From Tieghemiomyces parasiticus (taxonomy: Eukaryota > Kickxellomycota > Dimargaritomycetes > Dimargaritales > Dimargaritaceae): 30,684 nucleotides of DNA. The notes under the pieces were generated by a model. The model was given only the letters and a program-made list of their open reading frames with translations. It had not been told where the DNA came from and searched no databases. A program made the position numbers and the translations under genes. Shown in pieces: positions 9,449 through 19,583 of this stretch (position 1 is the first letter of the stretch; each line of letters starts with the position of its first letter). The DNA lies in contig JANBPT010000563.1 in the NCBI GenBank assembly GCA_027575765.1, positions 1 through 30,684 of the forward strand, read 5' to 3'.

Positions 9449-11263
9449 CTACGTAAAGTCAATATGGATAAGGGCCAGCAACATATCTTGCAGGACATGC
9501 ACACTGACCAGGGCCATAGCGAGAGCCATCTCGGGATACCGTTGGAAGTCTTTAGAGGCGTCGTGACCAATGGCATGCCCGTAAACGAGCCAGACGATAT
9601 GGCGAGTGACGAAGCTGACGGCCAATTCGGAGAGCCAGACGGCCGTACTGGCCCATAGGGTGAGCGACAAGGTGTACTGGTACTCGGGGTTGCCATCATG
9701 CGGGGTGGCCTGGAAGCCAAAGTACGGGTAGAAGCGGGCATTAGGGCCGTAGTGGAGGATGAGGACCGCCGCTAAGAAGGTCATCATCGTGAGATTCTCG
9801 GCATAATTTCGCAGGAAGAACGTCCGGCTGATCTGTTTGGTATAGTCCTCGTAGGAGCGTTCGATGCCAAAGAGGCGGACTAGGAGGCGGTGTACGGTAC
9901 GCGACATACGGAGCGGGTAGATGAAGACGATCCAGAGCGACGAGCCCAGCTGTACTAGCACAAACTGATCCAGCGAACGGAGGCGGGCGAACAGACTACG
10001 GTAAAATATGAAGTAGATAAGGGTAAAATAGTGTCGGTAGATCATGATTAGCGGCCAGGACCGGATCTTGACTTCGATGATCCACTCGGCGACCCAATCG
10101 AGGACGCTGACGGTGACAACCCACGAGTACACGTAGAGTAGGCCAGCCAGCCAGTTGTGAGGCAAGGTGGACAAGAATAGGTAGGCAAGGTACTCGCCAG
10201 CCAGGAGGGCGGCGTAGGTGATGGACAAGGCGGCGGCAAACCACAGGAAACGACGGTACGACGACGGGGTCCGCCACTCGGTCTGGGCCAAAAAGATCTT
10301 TTGGAACTCGGTGAGGACGTGCCGGTGGCGGTTGCGGTTCTGAGACCGGAGGACCACCAGGGACACCAAGACGGGTAGGAGTAGGGTGGTGAGGGTGAGG
10401 AGGACCCAGGTCAGGGTATAGGTCTCTAGATTGAGCGTGGACCGATAAATCACGGCGCCGACCGCGAGGGTGGTCAGCCAGGTAGTCAGATTGGCCGTGA
10501 AGGCGTTCATCGACTGCGGCCACCAGTTGAGCGCGTAGATACGGAACACCTGGTTGACGAGCATTAGCGCCACCGCGTTGTACAGCCCGTAGTAGAAAAG
10601 CAGAAAGAACCAGAAATTCATCTTGGCCGGGTGACCGGGGGCAGGCGCTTCGTCGGTGCCGACCACATCGACCGGGATGGGCACGGAGAACCAGGCCACC
10701 ACTAGGATAACCGGACAGAGCTGCAGGACCAAGAACCGTTTCCAGGAAGCGTCGGTCCACGCTGTCACCCGAGCGGCGTACCGGCTGGGTCCCTCATGGG
10801 CGCGGGCCGCCGCTAGGGAGGAGTAGGTACTGTTGCGTCGGCTTACACCTTCACCATCGGTCAGTAACCGCGACTGCTCGGTGACGACCGAATCGGGTTC
10901 CGACCAGGCCCGCGAAAGCCGTAGGGTCACGTTGGCCTGCCGAAGGTTCATCATGTCCTCCCAATGCGGGTTGAAGGCCTCCTCGGTCACGGGCGTATCG
11001 CTATCCAGACCCAGGAACCCGGCAGGTCGCGTCGGAGCGGCAAGGACGGGGCCAGACGTGGCGGTGGTAATGGTAAGGCCGTCGGCGGCAGTGGAAGTAC
11101 TGTAGGCTGGACCCGGCTCGTCGCCATGCACCAAGGCTTCGTACGGATGGGCATGGTAGTCGTAAACGACAGCTTCGGACGGCAGCGAGACGGTCGTCGT
11201 AAATTCGCCCGGGTCTGTTGGGAACGTGATGTAGAAGGGCGGCCCCCGCGAGTCGGAGTCCAT
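9449..11263 (-). CDS. Polytopic membrane protein of unknown function
   Basis: Single-exon gene of 604 residues starting at 11263. The first 175 or so residues are hydrophilic and low in structure, with many Ser, Thr, Pro and acidic residues and a basic/Ser patch (SRRNSTYSS) that could be phosphorylated. From about residue 176 there are roughly ten to eleven strongly hydrophobic segments. They include WFFLLFYYGLYNAVALMLVN, a long stretch ending in LVVLRSQNRNRHRH, and a last one ending at the C-terminus (MLLALIHIDFT). Aromatic residues are abundant in the segments. A basic loop with SRTVHRLLVRLFGIERSYED lies before the last third. I do not recognise a named family. Transporter, channel or sensor are all possible. 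The gene is flanked by more than 1 kb of non-coding DNA on each side, so context gives no clue. Confidence 0.8.
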   Translation of the reverse strand: MDSDSRGPPFYITFPTDPGEFTTTVSLPSEAVVYDYHAHPYEALVHGDEPGPAYSTSTAADGLTITTATSGPVLAAPTRPAGFLGLDSDTPVTEEAFNPHWEDMMNLRQANVTLRLSRAWSEPDSVVTEQSRLLTDGEGVSRRNSTYSSLAAARAHEGPSRYAARVTAWTDASWKRFLVLQLCPVILVVAWFSVPIPVDVVGTDEAPAPGHPAKMNFWFFLLFYYGLYNAVALMLVNQVFRIYALNWWPQSMNAFTANLTTWLTTLAVGAVIYRSTLNLETYTLTWVLLTLTTLLLPVLVSLVVLRSQNRNRHRHVLTEFQKIFLAQTEWRTPSSYRRFLWFAAALSITYAALLAGEYLAYLFLSTLPHNWLAGLLYVYSWVVTVSVLDWVAEWIIEVKIRSWPLIMIYRHYFTLIYFIFYRSLFARLRSLDQFVLVQLGSSLWIVFIYPLRMSRTVHRLLVRLFGIERSYEDYTKQISRTFFLRNYAENLTMMTFLAAVLILHYGPNARFYPYFGFQATPHDGNPEYQYTLSLTLWASTAVWLSELAVSFVTRHIVWLVYGHAIGHDASKDFQRYPEMALAMALVSVHVLQDMLLALIHIDFT

Positions 11264-12445
11264 GCGCTAGGATACTGGTGGAATATATAGATATATTAGC
11301 AGGTGGCTGGGGAGTGACGGCGTACGATTCAGACCGTGAAGAAATTGGCAACTGAAGAAGGGTACCGGAGGTCTGGTGAGGGGAATGTGGTACGTCGATG
11401 GCTTGGCTGGTCGCTGGGTGTGGGTTGAGTTGGGGACATGTACGACGGAGGTCCTGAGTGACAACAATACGACTGCGAACCGCGTCCGCGATACAACAAG
11501 GGGGAAGGTTGGAACGTTACTCGGGCCTTGGCGGGGGGAGCTGATCAGTAGAGTAGCCTGGACGGTGGTCGAGGACCGGATGGCATCGGACGAGTTGGGA
11601 GCGACCGCATTCGCCAACGAAGAATAGCAGGGCAAAGGGCTAGGACTAGTTGTTTGGGTGACGATATAATCCAGCAGGTGGCCGGGGTCCTGTGCAGCTG
11701 ACGTACCTTTTTTTCCACCCCCCCTAACCCAATCTGACTTGGCTGCCGGGCGATATGTATTGAGGGGTGTCACTACTGCTAACACTATGAAGTGCCAGTA
11801 AAATCCTTGGCCAGGAGGTATGGGCTATGCTCAACCTAAGGGGAAAGTACATCGCCATGGCATGGCCATTATGCCTTTAGTCTCTTAAGATTTATATGGA
11901 GGGAGGGATCGTGGGCAGGTCAGCTTGAAATTCATCACACCATGGCCCGAAACCGCCAAACCTAATTAGAATTCCGGTTTTAAACTAATCAGCCAAGAAA
12001 GGACACAAGGGGAGTCCCAGGCACCCAGGAAAGGGGCACTTATCAGGTGACTGCCACATATTTCCTATTTTCCCCAGATTAGTGGCGGTGCTGCTGGCCA
12101 GGTCGACCATGTGATTCGGCCGGAGGCCGAGTGTGGGCTTAATGGCTTTTCTCCCAAGCGCTGGGGGCGAGTGTAGAGCTGTACCCTCGTAGTATATGGG
12201 TTATTATATATTTCAATGCAACCGACTGGCGACCCCGGTTTAATAAACGACATTCCCAGGAGTAAGGAAGAGGGACCTTCGCGCGATGGTAGAGACGTGT
12301 CGGTGGTTACTAAGGCGGAGACGGTGGTGGGGGATGGTGGGTGATGGGCTCGACTCGGTAGTTCCTCGTACTAACAATGACAGCGCCTCAAGGGTGGAGG
12401 ACAGAAGGTGTGCAGGACAAGGTGGCAATTATAATTAGCGAGCGA
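11264..12445. other. Intergenic region: promoter of the membrane protein and 3' flank of the MFS gene
   Basis: About 1.2 kb with no supportable gene. On the minus strand, AT-rich TATATA-like sequence occurs at 11280-11300, just upstream of the membrane-protein ATG; this is very close and may be 5' UTR. The left part should act as that gene's promoter. The right part receives the 3' end of the MFS gene. Confidence 0.55.
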
Positions 12446-14086
12446 CTACGCTGTGGTGTCTAGACTGGCCGGGGAGATGTCCGTGGGGATTTTGGTCGTC
12501 GGCTGAGACTGGCGGTGGTCGAGACGTGGGTCCCAGTTCCGGGCGGTCCAGTAGGCCAGGAAGGCAGGGACCGAGGCGAAGACGAAGACTAGGCGATAAT
12601 CGAACGGAAAGGGCAAGTCGTGGACCAGGGACCAGCTCCAAATCTGTCCGCCAACCACGGGGCCCAGTGTCCGCGCCAATGAATTGGCGGCCTGACTCAT
12701 TCCGTTGACGGTGCCGAGGTAGCGAGGGTCCGTCACCGAGTTGTTGACCAACATGATAATGGAGGTAAACGACAGAGAGCCAGCGCACATGCGGCCCACC
12801 AGGGTGGCCATGAGGGCCGCCCAGGTAAAGGGACCGGTCCGTCTATCGGAGACTGATAGGTCCAGAGTAACCCGGTTGGCGTTTTGGGGCGCGGATGCCT
12901 CTTCCAGTAACCCGATGAGCGGAAAAGCCTGACACGCTACCAGTAGGGATAGCGTGCCGACTTTGAAGCACCGCAGGAGACCCCACCGCCGCTGCAGCCT
13001 AGGGAATGCTAGGAGTTGGAACGCCAGGAGGAGGGCGGCCGAGAGCGATAGCGTGGTACCGATTGCCTGAGCATCCAGACTCAGCTTGTAAGCCGCCCAA
13101 ATGGGGTATATTTCATCCAGCACCAAGGAAACGAGAGCAATGAAAAAGTTACCGAGAATAACCTTGCGAGTCATGGGGCTGAAGGCCAGGGAAGAAAAGC
13201 GGGACGGTTGGCTGGCCGGGGCAGGGCTATTCGGAGCAGTTACCGCCGCATAGCTGCCACGCCGGGCCGGAGGGACGGCGGGGCTGGCAGATTGATGATC
13301 ACTAAGGGTGTCATGTGACGGTCGGGTCAGCAAGGCCTGGTGCTCGCCATCGTATTCCGTCGCCGTCTGGAAATCTCGGGTAGGGGCTGTGGCACTGTGT
13401 GCCGCAGAAATCGGTGGTGAGCTCAGGGCCGGTACCACCGCATCGTCACGGCGGTCCAGGGTCTCCTGGACCAGATAAAAGACGCCGCTCCAGGCGACCA
13501 GGTTTAAAGCCGCACAGACGAGACAGGGCAGAAGGTAGGGGAACTGAACGAAGAGCGACATGTGTCCAAATAAGCCAGGGTAAGTCACCGCCGGGCGGGC
13601 CAGCAACCCGCCCAAGGCAGGCCCCACCACCAGGCCGAAAATCCACATCAGGGGCAGCAAACTGAACCCCTCAACCTGGTTGGACTCGTCGGTGATCTCG
13701 GCCATGACTGTCTTGGCGGTGGCGAGGTTGCCGTTCAGGGCACCGCATACAACGCGGGCGGTGATGGCCCAGTGCAGCGACGGACTGACCCCGAACATAA
13801 CCATGGTGACGGCCGCGCCCAGGGTGCCGACGAGTAGGACCGGTCGACGGCCGAAAGTGTCGGCGACCAGGCCCCAAAAGAAACTCGTCAGGAGCTGGGC
13901 CAGGGCAAAGGCCGAGGTTATCAGCCCCACATAAAACCCGATCTGTTTGGGGTCGGCCGGGTGAATATCTTTAACCATGAAATAGACGAACGGGAAGAGC
14001 ACGGAGAAGTTGAGAGGTTCCGTAATATGGATAAGGCAGAGAGTGGCCACTGGCCACCGCGGCAGTGGCGTAGGGAACGCTCTCAT
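12446..14086 (-). CDS. Major facilitator superfamily transporter (YCR023C / ZIFL-like)
   Basis: Single-exon gene of 546 residues from the ATG at 14086. An in-frame ATG at 14170 would add 28 residues that do not resemble the family's N-terminus, so the shorter form is preferred. The opening PLPRWPVATLCLIHITEPLN is typical of fungal YCR023C-type and zinc-induced-facilitator-like MFS proteins. MFS motif A (GLVADTFGRRPV) lies between segments 2 and 3 at about residues 72-83. The RVVCGALNGN stretch marks segment 4, and GLVVGPALGGLLARP is the segment 5 motif. A hydrophilic Ser/Pro/Ala-rich central loop (about residues 208-300) separates the two six-helix halves, and SLSFTSIIMLVNNSV with GTVNGMSQAANSLAR marks the second half. 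It is likely a proton-coupled exporter (DHA1-like) in the plasma or vacuolar membrane. The substrate cannot be read from sequence; zinc, drugs or organic acids are possibilities from relatives. Confidence 0.88.
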   Translation of the reverse strand: MRAFPTPLPRWPVATLCLIHITEPLNFSVLFPFVYFMVKDIHPADPKQIGFYVGLITSAFALAQLLTSFFWGLVADTFGRRPVLLVGTLGAAVTMVMFGVSPSLHWAITARVVCGALNGNLATAKTVMAEITDESNQVEGFSLLPLMWIFGLVVGPALGGLLARPAVTYPGLFGHMSLFVQFPYLLPCLVCAALNLVAWSGVFYLVQETLDRRDDAVVPALSSPPISAAHSATAPTRDFQTATEYDGEHQALLTRPSHDTLSDHQSASPAVPPARRGSYAAVTAPNSPAPASQPSRFSSLAFSPMTRKVILGNFFIALVSLVLDEIYPIWAAYKLSLDAQAIGTTLSLSAALLLAFQLLAFPRLQRRWGLLRCFKVGTLSLLVACQAFPLIGLLEEASAPQNANRVTLDLSVSDRRTGPFTWAALMATLVGRMCAGSLSFTSIIMLVNNSVTDPRYLGTVNGMSQAANSLARTLGPVVGGQIWSWSLVHDLPFPFDYRLVFVFASVPAFLAYWTARNWDPRLDHRQSQPTTKIPTDISPASLDTTA

Positions 14087-15575
14087 GGCTACGTAGTATT
14101 GGTAGTATGGAAGAAGAAGCGGGAGGGCAAGCGTGTCGGATCCGGCAGGATTGTAGGTAATGGGGCGCACCTACTACGCGATAAACATGAGAGGAAACAC
14201 GGGTACCGCCGGGCGAGAGAGAGAGGGAGGCCCTGGTTAATATAGTCTAGTGGGCAAGTATCAAGCCATGAAGGCCAGCATTGAGTATCCCTGCTGCCTG
14301 TCTCCTCGTCTCTGCAGCGCTATCTAAGCTCCATCTCTGCCTAAGCATAAACACCAAAACCGTTACAGGGCCCACTGACCGGCAAAGCTACCAGAGAGGT
14401 AGCAACAGCCAGGTTCGGCATCGGTAGGCACTGCGCTTCCTGCGTGCGCGCAGTTCATACATCCGCCCTGCAGTTCTTGCGTTCTCTACATCATGTCCGC
14501 TTCGCATGGTGGCACTCGGAACCCATGTGCAGCTGACCGCCAGGTCATACCAACCGGCAATTTCAGTGGCCTTAGGGCAGACCCCTTGCGAAAATGGCCA
14601 TGCGTCAGCCATACTAGCGCGCATGGTAGAGACGGGACAACCCCAGTTTCACCTTGGAGTCCGCCATCCGCGCCAACGCCCAGCCTGCCGCCCTACTACA
14701 ATGCTACGCTACGGGCACTTTGAATTGTAGGTGAGCTGACCCAGCGTCAACAGATGGATGGAGGCCCTCTGGACACGAAAGTGTAAAGGTAATATATATA
14801 TAGATACAGCGTGTTGAACAGCAGAGCCCCACTTTCGCTATAAACAAAGCCGTCAGCAGCAGACACCCTCGCCGCCCTTGGCAGTCGGCCACGTATACGG
14901 AGGATGAGTGATACCAAATCGACGTGGTCGGCCAATGGAATCAGGGCTGGAGCGGCAGAATAAACAGCCGGTAAAAGACCAACAAATGTGTGGGACTTGG
15001 AAAACAGGTGATGACAAACCTGATAGTTTGCTAACAGACAAACGATGGGTATAAGGGGGGGTCATATATCGCCTAAAGTCGAGAATATGGCCGTGGCAGA
15101 GCTTAAAGGGCATCGTAAGTCAGCTGAGCGTACATTACCCACTTCTATGAAGTGAGCATCAGGAGTCAACCCTCTCTATTCTACGCAGCCAGGCACTGCC
15201 CGTTCCGCTGACATCCTAATGATCAGTATGGCAAGACAAGTCAGCTGGCATGGCCGATTGTTAACCAAGTGGCTGCTGAAGGCGGAGATTACACGTTTGT
15301 AAGGGAAATACGTAGGTTCAATCGAACAAGTCCATTCTAGCCAGGTGAGTTTAGCCTGTGTATTGCCGTTACCAGTCCGTAAGAAACAAGGCGCCGAACC
15401 AATCACCTTGAAGGGGCCGATTAGCGTCAGCTCGGTAGATTTAATAAACAGGAAAACGCACGCACGCTCCTTATGGCGAGTGTGTACGGGTAGCAAAAAA
15501 ACAACAACAAATAATTAGTAAGGATGGTAAGGACACCTGTCACGCCGTTTGCTTGTGTGTGTTTTTTGACTCTCC
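14087..15575. other. Intergenic region of about 1.5 kb
   Basis: The left part should contain the promoter of the minus-strand MFS gene and the right part the 3' flank of the nucleoporin gene. No supportable gene was found. Open frames around 14388-14730 overlap on both strands without domains. Small TA-rich patches occur near 14790-14805. Confidence 0.55.
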
Positions 15576-18500
15576 CTACAAATCAGTGTCCATCGACCCA
15601 GTCTCGTCCCGGTCGTCGTAGGCCTGGTCCTCATAAACCACCGAGTCCATCACCATCCCGCTGCCCAACCCACCATTAATCTGTAGCTCAGCGTCCACCA
15701 GCCGCACAACCTCGCGGTGGTAAGTACCCAACCTAGTGGGTTTAAGGATAGCCGCGAGCCGCTGCATTTCGGCTTGGAGGTCGGTCGCCAGGGCCTCGGC
15801 GGTGCACGGCGGGGGTTCATCCGCCGCCAGGCGGGTCTGGAGGTAAGTCAGGGACAGCTTTCCGCCGCTACCCTCCGCCACCCCAGCGGCTTCAGCCGGA
15901 CTGACCAGGCACTGCTCTGGTAGCCCTTGCTGGCGGGCGTAGGCGAGGATGTTAAACAGAAGGGTATCGGCCAGGGTGGCGGTCAGTTCCTCGTCACTGG
16001 CGTGGACTAGTTGACGGTGGATGCCGGGCCAATCGTCGGCGAGGTAGACACGGCGCCACACGGTCAAGATTCCGTACTCGAAACCGGCCGTGGATAAAGA
16101 GGTGTCCCGGCGGAGTAGTTCGAGGGCTAGAATGAAGTCTGGGGCGGCTTCACCGGGGGACTCGCCGACGTCTTTCAGGGTCAGGAGGTCGAGGAGGCCT
16201 TCGCCGTCCAGCGGTGCGGCGCGCAAGGCCCGGCCGACCAGGGTAACGTAGTAGGCTGATAGGGCCGTCATAGCCGGGGCGGTGGACCCTGAGGTCCCGA
16301 CGAGCTGCGGGGCCAGTTGCTGAGCTACCAGCCGGGCGCGTTCCTCAGGCCGCTTAGGTACGTAGTCGTCCAAGGCAGCGAAAGCGTCGACATACATCTG
16401 GCGGACCTTCTCAGCCATCCGCGATACGTCAAGGCGGTCATCGAACGGGGCCAGTACCTGGGCAGCGGCGGGATCGTCCAGGTCGCCCAGGGTGGCACTA
16501 GAGAGCTGGGCCAGCTTGCCCAGGCTGAGAGCGGTCCGAAGCGGACCTGGGTCGGCGTCAGTGGTCAGGGATTCGGCGGTACGGAGGAGCCGGGCCGCGA
16601 CCTCGTCGGGGCGCCGCTGGTGGAGGTCGTGCAGCCAGGCCACTGGGGTGAGTTCTGGGTGGCGCTCCAGATACTGGTCGAGCTCAGCGCCATGCCGCCG
16701 GCCGTGATCAAGTAGGTCGTAGAACCGCTGCTCGGTCACGTACCAGTCGTAGAGTGCGAAAGCGAAGGGCTTACCAAACTGTTCTACGTAGGTGGCCAGC
16801 CGGGTCGCCGGCGTGGGTTCGTGGGCGAACACAAGGCGCACCAGGAGGGCGTAGGCGTGGTAGGCCTCGGCAAGGGCCAGGCCAGCGTCGGTGCGCCCGA
16901 ATTCAACGAGTGGGTCCACCACTCCGGCCACCACCGCTGCGTAGCCGCCGGCCAGGGCCTCGCGGGTGTCCGGCGGTAAGGCTACGTGGTTAACACGCTG
17001 GCGGTAGGTATCCAGGACCAAGTCACCAAGGTATACGAGCTGGTTCTTGAGCACAGACCATAGGGCCCGCGGCGACCGGTAAACGTCGCTCTCGTCTACG
17101 TACTCAGCACCCTCCGTCGGGGGGGCATCGTCGTGGTACTGGTTTAACTGGCGCACGTAGACCACCCCGGTATTAAACACGGCCTGGAGGAGCCGGTACA
17201 TGTCATCCGTGGCGTACCAGGGCTCGCGGTCGGAAGGTGCGTCCAAGGCGTAGGCCGCACCGTAGTCCTGGCGGTAGAGCTGGGCGGTCTGGAGAGACAT
17301 CATGAGCATGCGGTTGAGTTCGTAGAGGAGATGACCACGTTGTTCGGCCGGCCCGCTGCCGCTACCAGCAGTCGTGGTTCGGCGGCGACTGCGACGCAGT
17401 GGGGCATCAGTCCCGTCTGGGCCGGCAAGGGACGCGAAGGCACGCCGGAGGCCGCATAGGAACGGCTCGAGGTGGGCTACACCAAGACAAAAGAAGCGGC
17501 GCAGGGGGTCTTCGGGGAGATCCTCGACATCCACTGGCCCGGCAGCCGGGTCAAGCGGTCCCTCAGCGCGTACCTTCGGGAGATTAGGGATGAAATCCAG
17601 CGCCGCGGTTAGTAGTTTGAGGGCAGGGTGCTTCTGGCTGTCTCCAGGCGCGTCGTCCTCCACGGCGGCGTCCTGGTGGTAGCTGACGAGGCTGTTGCGG
17701 TAGTTCCACAGGGTCAGGGCTACAGCAAGTTTTTGGGCGTTTTCGCACAGTCGGTACCGGGCCGCCAGACTGATCTGGCCCATTACTGACTGCGCGTGCA
17801 GGAAGTGGGCCAGGGCGTTGGCCCGGGTGACCCGCTCATGCAATTGCTGGCGCAGTTCCATGGCTGGCGGGATGTATGGCGAGCGCGAATCGACCACCTC
17901 CTGGCTCAAATTCAAACTGGCCTCCTCCAGCAGCTGGGCGGAGGCCCGCGCCACGGTGAACTCGAGCGGGTTGGTCGGCGTTGTGCCGAAAAAGACGGCC
18001 TGCTCCAGGGTGCCTTTAATCTGCGTATACTGGCGCCGCTGGCGCTCGGTGGCCGAAGGCAGTATGCGGGTGCCATCGGCATGTGGGTCGGTGGTACCGG
18101 CCGGGCGCGTCAGGGTGGCGATCGCCGGTAAATGGCAGTACACGTCCAAAACCCCGCTGGTCACGCAGGCCACGGTGAGTTGGACCACGGCTGCCGGGTC
18201 GGCGAGCCAGGGTACGGCGTGGGCCAGGTAGCGGTGCGAGGGTAGTTTGAGAGCGGCGCGGAGGGTCAGGTCGGCGGCCGTGGCGCAGACGTGGTTATCG
18301 CGGAAAGCAATCACTTCCTCGAAAGTCACCCCGGGTGCCAGGGTGGTCAGCACTACGGACTGGCCGAAAAGGACGGCGGCTACCTGACCGCCCTGTGGGA
18401 TGACCAAGGTAGGCGTTTCCCGACCGCCGGGCCCGTCCACGCCGTCAGTGTAGCGCAGACTGCGCACCTGGACGACCGTCGGCTGCGGCGTAGTAGTGGG

Positions 18501-19583
18501 TTCGAGCTCAACCAGAGCGTAGTGAGTACGGGCGGTGGCCGCAAGGTGCCGACTGGTGGCGGCATCACGGATGTAGCCGATGAGGATGACCCACCGGCCG
18601 GTGCGGGTAAGTTGGAAATCGAGTAAGCGGAGCCGGAGGGCTGCTACCTGGGCCTCATCAATCCGGTAGCGCTCGGCCAGGGCCTGGGTGATGGGTTCGT
18701 ACACGTCGACCTCCGTCAGGAAGGCATCGCCGAACGACCGCGATACGGCCCACTTCTGCACCAGCCGCCGCGTCAATACGAATAGCTCGCGAGACTGGCG
18801 GAACTCCCCAGCCTCACCCGGCACCGTAGCGGCTACCGCGGGGGAACCATCCCCTGCGGCTTCGTCCACAACCTGGGTCACATACCCGAGCAGGGACGAG
18901 GTGACGCGGCTTAGGACACCCATGGGTCGCTCGAGGGGCTGGGCGCTAAGGTAAGGTTTCCCCTGGTCGTTAAACAAGGACAGTTTGAACAGCCGGCCCT
19001 GGTGAGTGGTGGCGAGGTACCCTACGGGCTGGCAGGCCACGACGTGGGCCACATGGTCGCCGGCCTCAAGGGCCAGTACACAGCCGTGGTAGCTGTCGGC
19101 ACTGGCTAGACCATAGGCGACGTGCTGCCAGAACCTAACCTGCCCGTCGCGGGCGGTGACCAAGAGCCCGACGTCTTGGGCGGCGAACGACGCCGGAGCG
19201 TCCTTGGCGACGATGTTGACGAACGGGGGCGCATCGGCAGTTCGGGTACGCGCCACGGCATAGTTGCGGGCGGCGGCGGCGGCCGGGGAGGCGGCGATGG
19301 GGAATGTGTAGTACGGCACGCTGGCGGCGGTATTGTGCGGGTCGGTTTGGCCGTAGTTCCACACGTAAACGTGGGTCCCGGCCGCGAGAGCGGCGTACCC
19401 GGACGGTGGGTGGACCGAACCAGCGACGCTGGCCAGCGCCGTGTCGTTGTATTTGAGCAGGGAGAGCACAGTCTCCGGGACGGCCCCACCAAGCAGCACG
19501 GCGTGGGTGAGGCTTTTGAGGTACACGCAGGGATCCTGACCGGCGGGGTCCGCCGAAGCCGGCGTGGCACGGAGGTCGGACAT
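15576..19583 (-). CDS. NUP133: Nucleoporin Nup133-like (nuclear pore Y complex)
   Basis: Single-exon gene of 1,335 residues. The ATG at 19583 has an ideal context (GCCGCCATG). The frame is open 70 codons further upstream, but that part is unlike the protein and probably UTR. Residues about 20-450 are rich in short beta-strand patterns (for example HVYVWNYGQ and GQVRFWQHVAYGL), as expected of the Nucleoporin_N beta-propeller shared by Nup133 and Nup155. The rest is alpha-helical repeat. Near residues 1170-1185 the motif WRRVYLADDW, followed by a conserved helical end, resembles the Nup133 C-terminus, so I favour Nup133 over Nup155/170. A low-complexity basic insert (RRSRRRTTTAGSGSG) lies near residue 730. 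No FG repeats are seen, as expected for a scaffold nucleoporin. Known role: a stalk component of the Nup84/Nup107 complex that anchors the pore to the curved membrane and supports mRNA export. About 1,330 residues is somewhat longer than typical Nup133. Confidence 0.8.
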   Translation of the reverse strand: MSDLRATPASADPAGQDPCVYLKSLTHAVLLGGAVPETVLSLLKYNDTALASVAGSVHPPSGYAALAAGTHVYVWNYGQTDPHNTAASVPYYTFPIAASPAAAAARNYAVARTRTADAPPFVNIVAKDAPASFAAQDVGLLVTARDGQVRFWQHVAYGLASADSYHGCVLALEAGDHVAHVVACQPVGYLATTHQGRLFKLSLFNDQGKPYLSAQPLERPMGVLSRVTSSLLGYVTQVVDEAAGDGSPAVAATVPGEAGEFRQSRELFVLTRRLVQKWAVSRSFGDAFLTEVDVYEPITQALAERYRIDEAQVAALRLRLLDFQLTRTGRWVILIGYIRDAATSRHLAATARTHYALVELEPTTTPQPTVVQVRSLRYTDGVDGPGGRETPTLVIPQGGQVAAVLFGQSVVLTTLAPGVTFEEVIAFRDNHVCATAADLTLRAALKLPSHRYLAHAVPWLADPAAVVQLTVACVTSGVLDVYCHLPAIATLTRPAGTTDPHADGTRILPSATERQRRQYTQIKGTLEQAVFFGTTPTNPLEFTVARASAQLLEEASLNLSQEVVDSRSPYIPPAMELRQQLHERVTRANALAHFLHAQSVMGQISLAARYRLCENAQKLAVALTLWNYRNSLVSYHQDAAVEDDAPGDSQKHPALKLLTAALDFIPNLPKVRAEGPLDPAAGPVDVEDLPEDPLRRFFCLGVAHLEPFLCGLRRAFASLAGPDGTDAPLRRSRRRTTTAGSGSGPAEQRGHLLYELNRMLMMSLQTAQLYRQDYGAAYALDAPSDREPWYATDDMYRLLQAVFNTGVVYVRQLNQYHDDAPPTEGAEYVDESDVYRSPRALWSVLKNQLVYLGDLVLDTYRQRVNHVALPPDTREALAGGYAAVVAGVVDPLVEFGRTDAGLALAEAYHAYALLVRLVFAHEPTPATRLATYVEQFGKPFAFALYDWYVTEQRFYDLLDHGRRHGAELDQYLERHPELTPVAWLHDLHQRRPDEVAARLLRTAESLTTDADPGPLRTALSLGKLAQLSSATLGDLDDPAAAQVLAPFDDRLDVSRMAEKVRQMYVDAFAALDDYVPKRPEERARLVAQQLAPQLVGTSGSTAPAMTALSAYYVTLVGRALRAAPLDGEGLLDLLTLKDVGESPGEAAPDFILALELLRRDTSLSTAGFEYGILTVWRRVYLADDWPGIHRQLVHASDEELTATLADTLLFNILAYARQQGLPEQCLVSPAEAAGVAEGSGGKLSLTYLQTRLAADEPPPCTAEALATDLQAEMQRLAAILKPTRLGTYHREVVRLVDAELQINGGLGSGMVMDSVVYEDQAYDDRDETGSMDTDL

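Noticed and set aside
9996..10760. 254-codon frame overlapping the membrane-protein gene on the same strand
   Set aside because: It is a different reading frame of the same GC-rich coding DNA, with Arg/Pro-rich translation. The 604-residue frame with clear membrane segments is the real one.
14087..14170. N-terminal extension of the MFS transporter from an upstream ATG
   Set aside because: The 28 extra residues are not typical of the family, whose N-terminus matches the sequence from the ATG at 14086. Kept only as an alternative start.
14388..14730. Short open frames on both strands between the MFS gene and the nucleoporin gene
   Set aside because: Mutually overlapping, with no recognisable motif and no clear promoter or polyadenylation arrangement.
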